A DNA stretch of 64,000 nucleotides, from positions 806,001-870,000 of the forward strand of contig NZ_JAGSYG010000002.1 of assembly GCF_025685655.1 (NCBI RefSeq), written 5' to 3'. Below are positions 6,612-16,771 of the stretch, piece by piece. This DNA is from Acidicapsa ligni (GTDB taxonomy: Bacteria > Acidobacteriota > Terriglobia > Terriglobales > Acidobacteriaceae). The first letter of the stretch is position 1. The number at the start of each line of letters is the position of its first letter. The position numbers were made by a program, and so were the translations under genes. The notes under the pieces are model-generated. The model was not told the origin of the DNA. It ran no database searches and saw only the letters and a program-made list of their open reading frames with translations.

Positions 6612-8672
6612 ATGATGAGCGTCGGGAAATTGTCGGTGACAGTACCGGTCTGGCTGATGCTCGCCTGCCTTCTGACTTCCCATGCCTTTGCCCAGTCATC
6701 CTCAGCCAAAACAACTGTCCTGACCGATTCCAATCAGAACTCAATCACCGTCAGCACTCGCGAGCAGATGACCGTTCCAGCCGCGATCCACGGCGCCATC
6801 AAGCTCGACGGTCCCTGGCGTTTTCACACCGGCGACGACCCCGGCTGGGCAGATCCCTCCTTCGACGACTCCAGTTGGGAAAAGATCAATCTCACTTCAT
6901 CGCTCGCCGAGCAGGGAATCGACAGCTACTACGGCTACGGCTGGTATCGCCTGCGCATTCGCCCCGTGCCCATACCCGACTCCGGCCAGATCGCACTGTC
7001 TCTACTCGTCATGCCCTTCGGAGTAGGCCAGTCAGAGGTATTCATCAACAACGTGCACCAGGCATCCACACGAGGCATGTCTGAGAGTCCGAAAATGTAT
7101 CTTTCCCCGCCCTACGGAGTGCAACTCACCCAGGTCGCACCCGACGGCACCATCGTCATCGCCATCCGCACCTGGGCCAGCGTGCCCGTTACGCATGGCC
7201 TGCTGGATCGCGTCGAGATCGGCGATACCCAAAGCATCGTCGAAGAAATCACCTCCGAGCGAGCCCACGAATGGGATCAGCATGTGCTCGCGGCGGTTCT
7301 CGTCAGCTTCCTCTTTCTCTGCGTGGCAGCACTCGGAGCAACCCTCTATCTTGCGCAACGCAATCATTCCGAATATCTCTGGCTCTCTCTTCTCTGTCTT
7401 TCCGTCGCCATCATGGGCGCGATTGACTTCCTCTATGCCGCAGCCTTCGTGAGCCTGCCGGCCTTCAATATTCTCGACCTGTGGGCGGGCCGCATCTTCA
7501 TGGCCGTCACATTGGAGTTCGTCCTCCGTTTCACCGCCAGCGAATACCGCAGGCTCGTTCGCGGAGTGCAGATCGCAGTGCTCTTACTGCCTTTCATCGC
7601 GTGGATTCCCGTACCTTTGGTCTACACCTATCTTTCATTCGCCGCACGGTTTGTCTTCTGCGCACTGGTCGTTGCTCTGCTCTTCCGCGCCTGGCGTCGA
7701 GGGCGTCTTGAGGCCGGAGTCATGCTCCTCCCATTCATCCTCGCAGCCACTGCGGATTCAACCGATACCGTGCTCGACTACGCAGCCTCGCAGCACTGGC
7801 TCTCGGAACGTTTCGCCTCGCACCGCTTTCATTTCGGCCCTATCGAATTCAGCACCAGCACTGTGGCTTACCTGGTTTTCCTCGGCAGCCTCATCGCCGT
7901 CATCCTCTATCGCTTTGTCCACGTCAGTCAGGAAGAGCAACGCACCGCTGCCGAAATAGAAGCAGCGCGCAGCGTACAGGCCCTTCTGATTCCGACTCGT
8001 CTCCCGTCCAGCAAAAGCTTCTCCCTCGACAGCGCCTATCTGCCTATCAACGGAGTCGGCGGCGACTTCTTCCAGGTCTTGCCCCTGCAGGATGACTCCA
8101 TACTGCTCGTGGTCGGCGATGTCAGCGGCAAAGGTCTGCAGGCCGCGATGAGCGCCAGCAGCCTCGTCGGTGCCCTGCGTAACGAACTCGCGCACGACCC
8201 CGCAGTCGTTCTCTCCCATCTCAATCAGGTCATGCTCGGCAATCCCACCGTAGAGAGCGCCAACTCCGTCGCCAGCTTCGCCACCTGCCTCTGTGCTCGC
8301 GTCTATCCCTCCGGCAAAATGGTGATCGCCAACGCCGGTCATCTCAGCCCCTACCGCGATGGCCGCGAAATGGAACTGGCTCCCGACCTGCCGCTAGGCG
8401 TCATTGCCAATATCACTTACGAAGAAGCAACCTTCCAGCTCAAGCCCGGCGACCGCCTCATCTTCCTCTCCGACGGAGTGGTCGAAGCCACCAATCCCCA
8501 AGGCGAACTCTTCGGCTTCGAACGCACCCAGCAGGTCAGCCACGAAGCCGCCCGTTATATAGCGCAGATAGCCCAGCGCTTTGGCCAGACCGACGACATC
8601 ACAGTGGTCTCTCTCTACTTCGTCCCCAACGCCGCCCACCGCGTAGAGCACGAGGCGGTAGCCGTTCATTAA
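6612..8672 (+). CDS. SpoIIE-type protein phosphatase with extracytoplasmic sensor
   Basis: 686 residues. A signal-like segment ends near residue 27 (HAFAQ). A beta-sandwich region at about 45-210 (LDGPWRFHTGDDPGWADPSF, YYGYGWYRLR) resembles the galactose-binding-like fold of GH2 N-termini. Six or seven membrane helices span about 223-435, then a short linker leads to a PP2C/SpoIIE domain (about 465-670). Its metal-binding motifs are GVGGDFF, GDVSGKG near 502, NAGH, SDGVVEA and QTDDITVV. Such proteins dephosphorylate anti-sigma antagonists in partner-switching pathways; no anti-sigma or STAS gene is adjacent. The sensed ligand may be a carbohydrate, by fold only. Confidence 0.88.
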   Translation: MMSVGKLSVTVPVWLMLACLLTSHAFAQSSSAKTTVLTDSNQNSITVSTREQMTVPAAIHGAIKLDGPWRFHTGDDPGWADPSFDDSSWEKINLTSSLAEQGIDSYYGYGWYRLRIRPVPIPDSGQIALSLLVMPFGVGQSEVFINNVHQASTRGMSESPKMYLSPPYGVQLTQVAPDGTIVIAIRTWASVPVTHGLLDRVEIGDTQSIVEEITSERAHEWDQHVLAAVLVSFLFLCVAALGATLYLAQRNHSEYLWLSLLCLSVAIMGAIDFLYAAAFVSLPAFNILDLWAGRIFMAVTLEFVLRFTASEYRRLVRGVQIAVLLLPFIAWIPVPLVYTYLSFAARFVFCALVVALLFRAWRRGRLEAGVMLLPFILAATADSTDTVLDYAASQHWLSERFASHRFHFGPIEFSTSTVAYLVFLGSLIAVILYRFVHVSQEEQRTAAEIEAARSVQALLIPTRLPSSKSFSLDSAYLPINGVGGDFFQVLPLQDDSILLVVGDVSGKGLQAAMSASSLVGALRNELAHDPAVVLSHLNQVMLGNPTVESANSVASFATCLCARVYPSGKMVIANAGHLSPYRDGREMELAPDLPLGVIANITYEEATFQLKPGDRLIFLSDGVVEATNPQGELFGFERTQQVSHEAARYIAQIAQRFGQTDDITVVSLYFVPNAAHRVEHEAVAVH

Positions 8673-8694
8673 TCGCTGTCTACTAAGCAGATCG

Positions 8695-10620
8695 CTACTT
8701 CAATACGATTAAGCCTGCCGCACCAGCTTCAGCCGGATGGAAGTGATTCCATATCGCGTCAGCCGTCTTGCGCGGCACCACCGCAGCCAGGGACTCGGCA
8801 GTAGCCTGCTGCACATCGCGCAGGCTTCCAAAGTGCGTCAACAGCCGCTGCCGCATAAGCTGCCCCACACCCGGAATCGCCAACAGCTCCGAATCGCGAT
8901 CCCGCATCTCGCGCCGCTTGCGATGATACCCAATCGCAAATCTGTGGCTCTCATCGCGAATCAGTTGCACCAGGTGCAGCACCGGTGACCGCCGATCCAG
9001 CACCACTGGATCATCCTCATTGCCGTACACGTAGATAACTTCTTCACGCTTGGCAATCGAAGCCAGCGGCTGAGTCGTATAACCCAGCTCTTCCAAAGCA
9101 TCGCCCGCCGAATGCAACTGTCCCAGCCCGCCATCAATCAGGATCAGCGAAGGCATCGGCTTGCCTTCTTCCTTCAATCGCTTGTAGCGTCGGTGAACGA
9201 CCTCGCGCATCGAAGCAAAGTCATCCACACCCGAAACCGTCTTGATCTGGAACTTGCGATAGTCCGACTTCTTCATCGCGCCATCTTCCCAGACCACCAG
9301 CGAAGCCACTGTTTCCGCACCCTGAATATGCGAAATATCAAAGCACTCAATCCGCTTCGGCAACTCCGGCAGCATCAGCGCATCCGCCAGCGCCTCCTGA
9401 ATTACCTTGCGCGATGGTTCCAGCACACGAAAGCGCTGGGTATACGACTGCTTCGCATTCTGCCCCGCCAGATCGATCAGCGAACGCTTATCCCCTCGCT
9501 GCGGCACGGCCAGCTCAATGCGATGTCCCGTGCGCTCTGTCAGCAACGTACACAGCGATTCACGGTCGTCAAAATCAACCGGCACCAGGATCGAACGCGG
9601 CACATAACTCTGATCGATATAAAGCTGCTTCAGTAGAGCAGAGAAGAATTGCCCGGCATGAAATACCGGCGCCTCAACCTCAGCCGCGTCTTCCTGTATC
9701 TTCTCCGGAGAAACATCGTCTCCAGCGCTTTCTTCTACCACAGCGCTGGTAAGAAACTCCGGTAATTCCTCCCAGAAAAACTCGCGCCGGTCGACAATCT
9801 TTCCCGATCGAATATGGAACAGATTCGCCGCAATGCATCCATTCTCGAAGTGATAACCAAACACATCCGCATCATCGGAATCCGTAGTAGCAATGCGCTG
9901 CTTCTCCTCCAGTTGATGCACCGTCGAGATCAAATCCCGATATCTCGCTGCCCGCTCAAACTGCTCGGCCTCAGCCGCCGCCATCATGCGCCCAGTCAAC
10001 GAACGCTCCAGCTCCGCGCTCTTGCCCTCAAGAAAAAGCTGCGTGTCCTTCACCGCGCCAGCGTATGTCTCCGGAGTCGTAAAATCCTGCACACACGGCC
10101 CCAGGCAGCGATGAATGTAGTACTGCAAACACGCCCGCGGATGATACCGCGACAGATCTACCTTGCAGCTCGGAATCAGAAAGCTGCGATGGATCAGATC
10201 CACCACGCGATACGCCAGGTTCCCCGGAAAATACGGCCCGTAATACGCTGATCCATCCTTGCGCAGCCGACGTGTAACAAACACCTTCGGATACCGATCG
10301 CCCAGCGTCAGCTTCACATACGGATACGTCTTATCATCCCGCAGCAGGATGTTGAATCGAGGCTTGCGCTGCTTGATCAGGTTGTTCTCAAGCGCCAGCG
10401 CCTCCATCTCGTTCGCCACCAGGATGTAGTCGAGATCGACAGCCTCGCGCATCAGCCTGCCGGTTTTTGCATTCGCCTGATTAGTTGCCAGCAGGTAGCT
10501 CTTCACCCGCGAACGCAGGTTCCGCGCCTTGCCTACATAGATCACCTCACCTGCGGCGTTCTTGTACAGATACACCCCAGGCTGCGTAGGTAAAGTCCGA
10601 ATTTTCTCGTAAAAGTCCAT
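8695..10620 (-). CDS. uvrC: UvrABC excinuclease subunit C
   Basis: 641 residues from ATG 10620 (MDFYEKIRTLP). The frame is open to 10779, but that extension lacks family similarity. An N-terminal GIY-YIG nuclease (GVYLYKNAAGEVIYVGKARN) makes the 3' incision. A UVR motif lies near 205-240, and the RNase H-like 5' nuclease domain contains DISHIQG and ILIDGGLGQL. A C-terminal helix-hairpin-helix pair begins LLAIPGVGQL. UvrC acts with UvrAB in nucleotide excision repair. It is convergent with the SpoIIE gene (22 bases between stops). The ribosome site is weak. Confidence 0.97.
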   Translation of the reverse strand: MDFYEKIRTLPTQPGVYLYKNAAGEVIYVGKARNLRSRVKSYLLATNQANAKTGRLMREAVDLDYILVANEMEALALENNLIKQRKPRFNILLRDDKTYPYVKLTLGDRYPKVFVTRRLRKDGSAYYGPYFPGNLAYRVVDLIHRSFLIPSCKVDLSRYHPRACLQYYIHRCLGPCVQDFTTPETYAGAVKDTQLFLEGKSAELERSLTGRMMAAAEAEQFERAARYRDLISTVHQLEEKQRIATTDSDDADVFGYHFENGCIAANLFHIRSGKIVDRREFFWEELPEFLTSAVVEESAGDDVSPEKIQEDAAEVEAPVFHAGQFFSALLKQLYIDQSYVPRSILVPVDFDDRESLCTLLTERTGHRIELAVPQRGDKRSLIDLAGQNAKQSYTQRFRVLEPSRKVIQEALADALMLPELPKRIECFDISHIQGAETVASLVVWEDGAMKKSDYRKFQIKTVSGVDDFASMREVVHRRYKRLKEEGKPMPSLILIDGGLGQLHSAGDALEELGYTTQPLASIAKREEVIYVYGNEDDPVVLDRRSPVLHLVQLIRDESHRFAIGYHRKRREMRDRDSELLAIPGVGQLMRQRLLTHFGSLRDVQQATAESLAAVVPRKTADAIWNHFHPAEAGAAGLIVLK

Positions 10621-10857
10621 GTAAAATCTGGCCGACCCCTGTCCCGCCGGAAAAGTTCCAATCTCTAGTTTAGCGATCAAACAGGCCACGCGTGCCGAAC
10701 TGATCCTGAGTGTTCTAAGTATCAATTTTTCAGAGCAATAAAAATGCAGATTGCAGAAAATTACCCCAGCCCAGCCCACAATAAATCAGAGCAGCCCCAC
10801 CCTCCACCCTTGCAGTCGCGTGCTTTTGCCTTTGCCGTTGCAGTCGCCCTTGCCTTT

Positions 10858-10889
10858 CTGGCTGTCATTCCCGCAGGGAATCTGCTGTT
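10858..10889 (+). repeat. 32-bp palindromic element, copy 1
   Basis: CTGGCTGTCATTCCCGCAGG continues into GAATCTGCTGTT. The centre ATTCCCGCAGGGAAT is an inverted repeat. The 32 bases recur exactly at 10934-10965 and, inverted, at 27566-27597; a variant is at 16661-16689. It resembles REP/BIME-type elements. Confidence 0.85.
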
Positions 10890-10933
10890 AGCCGTTGCAG
10901 TTGCTTTTGCAGTCAGCCGTTGCCCTTGCCGTT

Positions 10934-10965
10934 CTGGCTGTCATTCCCGCAGGGAATCTGCTGTT
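10934..10965 (+). repeat. 32-bp palindromic element, copy 2
   Basis: Identical to copy 1, in the same orientation, starting 76 bases later. Both copies are embedded in the same TTGC-rich tract. Confidence 0.85.
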
Positions 10966-11241
10966 CCCCACCCATCCATAAATCTACATAGCCCCCCTCC
11001 CCCCAAAAACCAACCCAAGAAACACATCATTCACACCCGCGTAACCCTTACCCAAACAGAGTAAAATTTACGCACTTCCTCTCAGCCCAAAGTTTCGCGC
11101 AGAACTTATAAGTTTCATTAAATCAGCGATATATGAATTTTCTAAACTTTGGCGAGCCACGTGCCATATCTAACAGCGAAGGTAAACCCAATAGCTCTGC
11201 CAATTGGTCATTCCACACTTGTGCAGGGGAGGACAAGACAA

Positions 11242-11985
11242 ATGACAATGCAAAAAATGAGTGTTTCACTTTCTGTTTCAGTGATGGCAATTGCTCTTGC
11301 AGGCGTCACCGGTTGCGCCACCAAGAATTACGTGAAGAATCAGACCGCTCCGATCATCGATCAGACCAATCAGCTCAACGATAAGACCGCGCAAAACAAC
11401 CGCGATATCAAGAGCACAGACGAACGCGCCACCGCTGGCATCGCCAAGGCACAAGGCGCAGCAGATTCCGCCACGCAAAATGCCCAGGGAGCCCAGAAAT
11501 CCGCAGGGGATGCCGAGAATGCTGCCAACGATGCCGTTCATCGTGCAGACTCCCTCGCCAGCGTTGTAGCCGGTCTGGACAACTATCAGGCCATCGGCAA
11601 TGTTTCCGTGACCTTCGGCTTCGATAAGGCCGCACTCACCAAGGACGACAAAGCCCAGCTCGATACCTTCGCCGCGACCCTCGCAACCGCCAAGAGCTAC
11701 ATCGTAGAAGTCACGGGCGGCACCGACTCCACCGGCAACGCCGACTACAACTACGCGCTCAGCCAACGTCGCGCGGACGCAGTTGTCCAGTACATCGCGT
11801 CGAAGTATTCGATCCCTGCCCACCGCTTCTACCTGATCGGCATCGGCAAGGATAAGGAAGTCGCCGACAACAGCACCCGCGAAGGCCGCGCCAAGAATCG
11901 TCGCGTAGACATTCGCCTGCTCTCGAACACCGGCGCCAGGACAACGGACGCCTCTGCACCCGTAGGCGCCCAGGGCAGCCTCTAA
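11242..11985 (+). CDS. OmpA-family peptidoglycan-associated lipoprotein
   Basis: 247 residues. ATG 11242 is chosen because AGGGGAGGA lies 10 bases upstream and a lipoprotein signal starts there, with the lipobox VTGC putting Cys25 at the mature N-terminus. Residues 30-120 form an Ala/Asn/Asp/Gln-rich helical stalk, probably coiled coil. The C-terminal OmpA domain (about 135-235) shows VTFGFDKAALTKDD, YALSQRRADAVVQYI and the closing GRAKNRRVDIRLL, which includes the peptidoglycan-binding Arg region. It likely tethers the outer membrane to the wall. A strong terminator follows. Confidence 0.88.
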   Translation: MTMQKMSVSLSVSVMAIALAGVTGCATKNYVKNQTAPIIDQTNQLNDKTAQNNRDIKSTDERATAGIAKAQGAADSATQNAQGAQKSAGDAENAANDAVHRADSLASVVAGLDNYQAIGNVSVTFGFDKAALTKDDKAQLDTFAATLATAKSYIVEVTGGTDSTGNADYNYALSQRRADAVVQYIASKYSIPAHRFYLIGIGKDKEVADNSTREGRAKNRRVDIRLLSNTGARTTDASAPVGAQGSL

Positions 11986-12047
11986 GCTCAACCCCAACCA
12001 ACCGGCAATACTGAATCAATACTCAACGATGCAATCCTGAACGACTT

Positions 12048-12077
12048 AAGGCCCTTCCTAAGAAGGGCCTTTTTTTT
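12048..12077 (+). terminator. Rho-independent terminator after the OmpA-like gene
   Basis: A perfect 10-bp stem (AAGGCCCTTC / GAAGGGCCTT) with a CTAA loop, followed by a run of eight T. It lies 62 bases after the lipoprotein stop and faces the end of pyrE. Confidence 0.93.
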
Positions 12078-12108
12078 CGAATAGAAATTCCTTAAACGGA
12101 AGCCATCC

Positions 12109-12714
12109 CTAAACGGAAGCCGTTTTGATGTGCTCTGCCCGTACATCGTTCGCCGTAAAGAGTGCGAGGAATGGAGCATCGCCCGCAGCCGCCTCTACCG
12201 CAGGCCGTCCGCCTGCCTCCTGCCGCTCTACCAGGCAAACCACCGCCGCCACAACCATGCCGGCATCTTTGGCTGCCTGAATTGCATTGATTGTCGAAGC
12301 GCCAGTCGTGCAGACATCATCCACAATCACCACGCGCGCACCTTCGCGAAGAAATCCCTCAATCCGGCGTCCAGTTCCATGCGCCTTCTCTGCCTTGCGC
12401 ACCAGGAATCCATGCACCAGCGGATACTCCGGATCGACCTGGGCATTCCACGCACTCGCCGTGGCAACGTTCGAAACAATCGGGTCAGCTCCCATCGTCA
12501 ATCCGCCAACCGCGTCGGCATCGATACCGTGCTCGTCCAGCAACTCCAATACGGCATGGCCCGTAAGCCGTCCGCCCTCGGCATGGAGAGTCGTCGTCCG
12601 GCAATCGATGTAGTAGTCGCTCGTTCCACCGGAAGAAAGCGTAAACTGCCCCAGCCGAAAGCTGATCCTGGACAGCAGCGTAAGCAATTGCGATTTGTAC
12701 GTAGAATTATTCAT
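12109..12714 (-). CDS. pyrE: Orotate phosphoribosyltransferase
   Basis: 201 residues, typical length. It converts orotate and PRPP to OMP in de novo UMP synthesis. The PRPP-binding loop VVIVDDVCTTGAST sits at 128-141, and the family features FTLSSGGTSDYYIDCR near 24-39 and a VRKAEKAHGTG segment that closes over PRPP are present. No other pyr gene is nearby. It is divergent from the DUF1080 gene. Confidence 0.95.
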   Translation of the reverse strand: MNNSTYKSQLLTLLSRISFRLGQFTLSSGGTSDYYIDCRTTTLHAEGGRLTGHAVLELLDEHGIDADAVGGLTMGADPIVSNVATASAWNAQVDPEYPLVHGFLVRKAEKAHGTGRRIEGFLREGARVVIVDDVCTTGASTINAIQAAKDAGMVVAAVVCLVERQEAGGRPAVEAAAGDAPFLALFTANDVRAEHIKTASV

Positions 12715-12812
12715 CGACCTAAGTCTACCAAGCCGGGTCTCCCAAGCCGTGTGGGCATCGGAGATGTTGGTTTGTTTAGCCAGATCAACGTCACACAGTG
12801 TATTTTCCTTGC

Positions 12813-13604
12813 ATGATGCGTATTCAGCTTTCGCGACTCCTTACGTCCGCGGCTCTGCTCGCCGTAGCCGCTTCCGCTTTGGCACAAACCACGACACCCG
12901 CTCCCAAGCCTGAAGATACGGAGATATGGGAGCCCGTCCCCAAGGTTGTCACCGCAACTCCAAACTTCACACCGCCCCCGTCCGATGCCATCATTCTCTT
13001 CGATGGCAAGAACGAAGACGAGTGGGTATCGAATAAGGACAAATCGCCAGCGCAATGGGTCGTTGCCAACAACGTTCTGACCGTAAGCAAGTCCCAGGGA
13101 AACATCGAGACCAAGCGCAGTTTCAAGAACTATCAGCTTCATCTCGAATGGAAAGTCCCGGCCAGCATCACCGGTTCCGGTCAGGCACGCGGCAACAGCG
13201 GCGTATTTCTGGCCTCTACCGGATCGGGCGATGCCGGTTATGAGTTGCAGGTTCTCGATTCGTATAACAACAAAACCTACGTGAACGGCATGGCGGGCAG
13301 CATGTATAAGCAGGCCATTCCGCTGGCAAATCCCGGTCGCAAACCCGGCGAGTGGCAGAGCTACGACGTAATGTGGACAGCGCCGACATTCAACGAAGAC
13401 GGTTCGGTGAAAACTCCGGCCTATGTCACTGTGCTCTTCAACGGCGTCCTGGTGGAGAACCATTTCGAGTTGAAAGGCGAGACGCTCTACATAGGCAAGC
13501 CGTTCTACAAGAAGTATGACGCAGCTCCGATCAAGCTTCAGGCACACGGCGACAAAAGCGAACCAATGAGCTTCCGCAATATCTGGGTAAGGGAACTGAA
13601 CTAA
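12813..13604 (+). CDS. Secreted DUF1080 (3-keto-disaccharide hydrolase-like) protein
   Basis: 263 residues from ATG 12813; ATG 12816 is equally possible. A cleavable signal peptide ends at ASALAQ. The DUF1080 concanavalin-like domain shows ILFDGKNEDEWV, SFKNYQLHLEWKVP, GNSGVFLAS, YELQVLDSYNN and NIWVRELN. Members are periplasmic or secreted; some hydrolyse 3-keto-glycosides, others are of unknown activity. Four AATTCCAC units and a long hairpin follow the stop. Confidence 0.85.
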   Translation: MMRIQLSRLLTSAALLAVAASALAQTTTPAPKPEDTEIWEPVPKVVTATPNFTPPPSDAIILFDGKNEDEWVSNKDKSPAQWVVANNVLTVSKSQGNIETKRSFKNYQLHLEWKVPASITGSGQARGNSGVFLASTGSGDAGYELQVLDSYNNKTYVNGMAGSMYKQAIPLANPGRKPGEWQSYDVMWTAPTFNEDGSVKTPAYVTVLFNGVLVENHFELKGETLYIGKPFYKKYDAAPIKLQAHGDKSEPMSFRNIWVRELN

Positions 13605-13605
13605 G

Positions 13606-13662
13606 AATTCCACGCAGACAATTCCACACCGAGCAATTCCACACCGAGCAATTCCACATTGC
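13606..13662 (+). repeat. Short tandem repeat, AATTCCACACCGAGC type
   Basis: Four units: AATTCCACGCAGAC, two identical 15-bp AATTCCACACCGAGC, and a truncated AATTCCACATTGC. The array starts one base after the DUF1080 stop. Confidence 0.8.
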
Positions 13663-13675
13663 AAAAGATGCTCAA

Positions 13676-13718
13676 AAGCGAGAGGCCAGCAGGGAAGAAT
13701 CCCGCTGGCCTCTCGCTT
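13676..13718. terminator. Long hairpin, probable bidirectional terminator
   Basis: The arms AAGCGAGAGGCCAGC and GCTGGCCTCTCGCTT pair perfectly and extend through GGGA/TCCC with one bulged A. It lies between convergent genes (stops at 13604 and 13750). No clean T-run follows on either strand, so termination is inferred from position and stem strength. Confidence 0.7.
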
Positions 13719-13749
13719 CGTTAGCGCTTTGGTTTCTTTGTTAAAGAGC

Positions 13750-14649
13750 TTAGTTGTTGAAGGGCGTAAGATTCATCGGCTCGGTAAGGGTAAATAGCAG
13801 CACGGAACCCGGCTCCAGCGTAGCCTGCGGATGATCCACCATCAGATGCGTTGTCACGATGCCTGCGCCAACCAGGCTGCCCGTCAGTGCTCCGACCGGC
13901 CCTCCAAGCACAGCACCGGTAATTGCACCGGCTCCTACAACCGAGCCGTATTCGATGCCATCCTTCTTTGCCCGCGAACCAGGATTGATGCTTCCTTCGC
14001 CGCCAATCCTCGTCTTCGATCCTGGAGTACCCGTTGTCTCCGCATGCAGCGCATATCGCGAACCATCGGGCAGAATCACGGCCTCCGGCCTCAGACGAAA
14101 GCTGCCGTGTCCGCCAAAGTGGCCAGCCGAAACGGCAGTCACGCGGCCCTCAATTCCGGAGCCAGCAGGAATCAGCACCCTGCCATTCTGCAGAACATCA
14201 CTCGCAACCTGACCGTGGAACGGTTCGCCCTTTTCGCTCTCCGTGCTTGAAAGCCGTTCACTCAATCGCACACGAATCGTTGCACCTTCCATCAACTGCC
14301 CCGGCCCAGCCGGTTGCGGATGCACAATATCTCCATCCGGATCGGCAATCTGCTGGCGCTCCATCAACGGCTGCGGTGTGGGATAGGACGAGTAAGCCGA
14401 ACCCGAATAGGTCTGCCTGGCATTCCCTGCATCCGGAGCGGCCTGCTGCATCGGTGGCGGCGGAGCAGGCTGGGCTACAACAGCCGCCGAAGGCTTGGCA
14501 TCCGGAGTCGTCTCAACTACGTCCTGGGGCGGCTGGGACACGCCCTGATACGTGCTCGGCTGGCTCGTCTGCTGTTGTGCCATTGCGGCACTCGCCAGAG
14601 TCAGCGACGCGGAAGCAATCATGGTCAAAGCTAGCTTTTGCTTATGCAT
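13750..14649 (-). CDS. Secreted Pro/Gln-rich protein with glycine-zipper C-terminus
   Basis: 299 residues; ATG 14649 has an AAGGAG ribosome site. A signal peptide ends near SAAMAQ. Residues 25-110 are low-complexity (Pro, Gln, Ala). A beta-rich domain at about 120-230 contains GATIRVRLSERLSS, VLIPAGSGIEGRVT and RLRPEAVILPDGSRY, a pattern seen in many acidobacterial secreted hypotheticals. Next comes a Gly/Ala zipper (VVGAGAITGAVLGGPVGALT) and a short tail ending LLFTLTEPMNL. No named family is recognised; an envelope role is likely. Confidence 0.7.
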   Translation of the reverse strand: MHKQKLALTMIASASLTLASAAMAQQQTSQPSTYQGVSQPPQDVVETTPDAKPSAAVVAQPAPPPPMQQAAPDAGNARQTYSGSAYSSYPTPQPLMERQQIADPDGDIVHPQPAGPGQLMEGATIRVRLSERLSSTESEKGEPFHGQVASDVLQNGRVLIPAGSGIEGRVTAVSAGHFGGHGSFRLRPEAVILPDGSRYALHAETTGTPGSKTRIGGEGSINPGSRAKKDGIEYGSVVGAGAITGAVLGGPVGALTGSLVGAGIVTTHLMVDHPQATLEPGSVLLFTLTEPMNLTPFNN

Positions 14650-16440
<1,791 letters not shown>

Positions 16441-16465
16441 CTTCGTGTTGAGCAACTGCGCGTGC

Positions 16466-16491
16466 CCCATGTCTCGCGTCCGAGGCATGGG
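16466..16491. repeat. CCCAxxTCT hairpin, copy 1
   Basis: Arms CCCATGTCTC and GAGGCATGGG (one G-T pair) with a GCGTCC loop. Same design as the hairpins at 18399, 25962 and 28528. Confidence 0.65.
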
Positions 16492-16660
16492 AATGCATCA
16501 ACCGAAACGAATCTTCGGGTGCCCATCCTTGACGCAGTTCATCGCGACAAGGATGGGTAACAAGTTCTGCAGCCGAATCAAAATGCGTTGTTATGCAAAG
16601 CAAAGTATCTGTTTTTGCCTGTGCATTTTTGCCCTTGCATTCCTTGCTCTTGCATTTTTG

Positions 16661-16689
16661 TCTGTCATTCCCGAAGGGAATCTGCTTTT
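16661..16689 (+). repeat. Variant of the 32-bp palindromic element
   Basis: TCTGTCATTCCCGAAGGGAATCTGCTTTT matches the 32-bp element apart from the central base (A for C) and the ends. It lies in a TTGC-rich tract like the copies at 10.9 kb. Confidence 0.75.
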
Positions 16690-16771
16690 GTCTTTTGCCC
16701 TTCCGGTCGCTGCCATTTAGACATTCAAGCTGCAATCGTCAGCTTCCCCAAAATCGTTGAGAGGTCCTACC

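Larger units (their letters stand above)
10621..11241. other. Repeat-rich intergenic region
   Basis: About 620 bases between uvrC and the OmpA-like gene, with no supported ORF. 10801-10970 is a low-complexity tract of TTGCAG, CTTTTGC and TTGCCGTTGC units containing two copies of a 32-bp palindromic element. A CTACATAGCCCCC motif follows at 10984-10996 next to a C-run. The last 200 bases are AT-rich and likely hold the promoter of the lipoprotein gene. Confidence 0.6.
16441..16771. other. eno-gpmI spacer with hairpins and repeat
   Basis: 331 bases. In order: a CCCATGTCTC/GAGGCATGGG hairpin (16466-16491), a second hairpin with 10-bp perfect arms CCCATCCTTG/CAAGGATGGG (16522-16557), a TTGCATTTTTGCC-type low-complexity run, and a variant of the 32-bp palindromic element at 16661-16689. 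No ORF supported. Confidence 0.6.

Noticed and set aside
10801..10970. CRISPR array suggested by two identical 32-bp repeats
   Set aside because: Only two copies occur here, the spacer is low-complexity DNA, an inverted third copy lies elsewhere, and no cas gene is present.
12711..13664. 317-codon minus-strand frame opposite the DUF1080 gene
   Set aside because: It is antisense to a clear secreted protein. Its N-terminal CGIARCGIA repeat comes only from the tandem AATTCCAC units.
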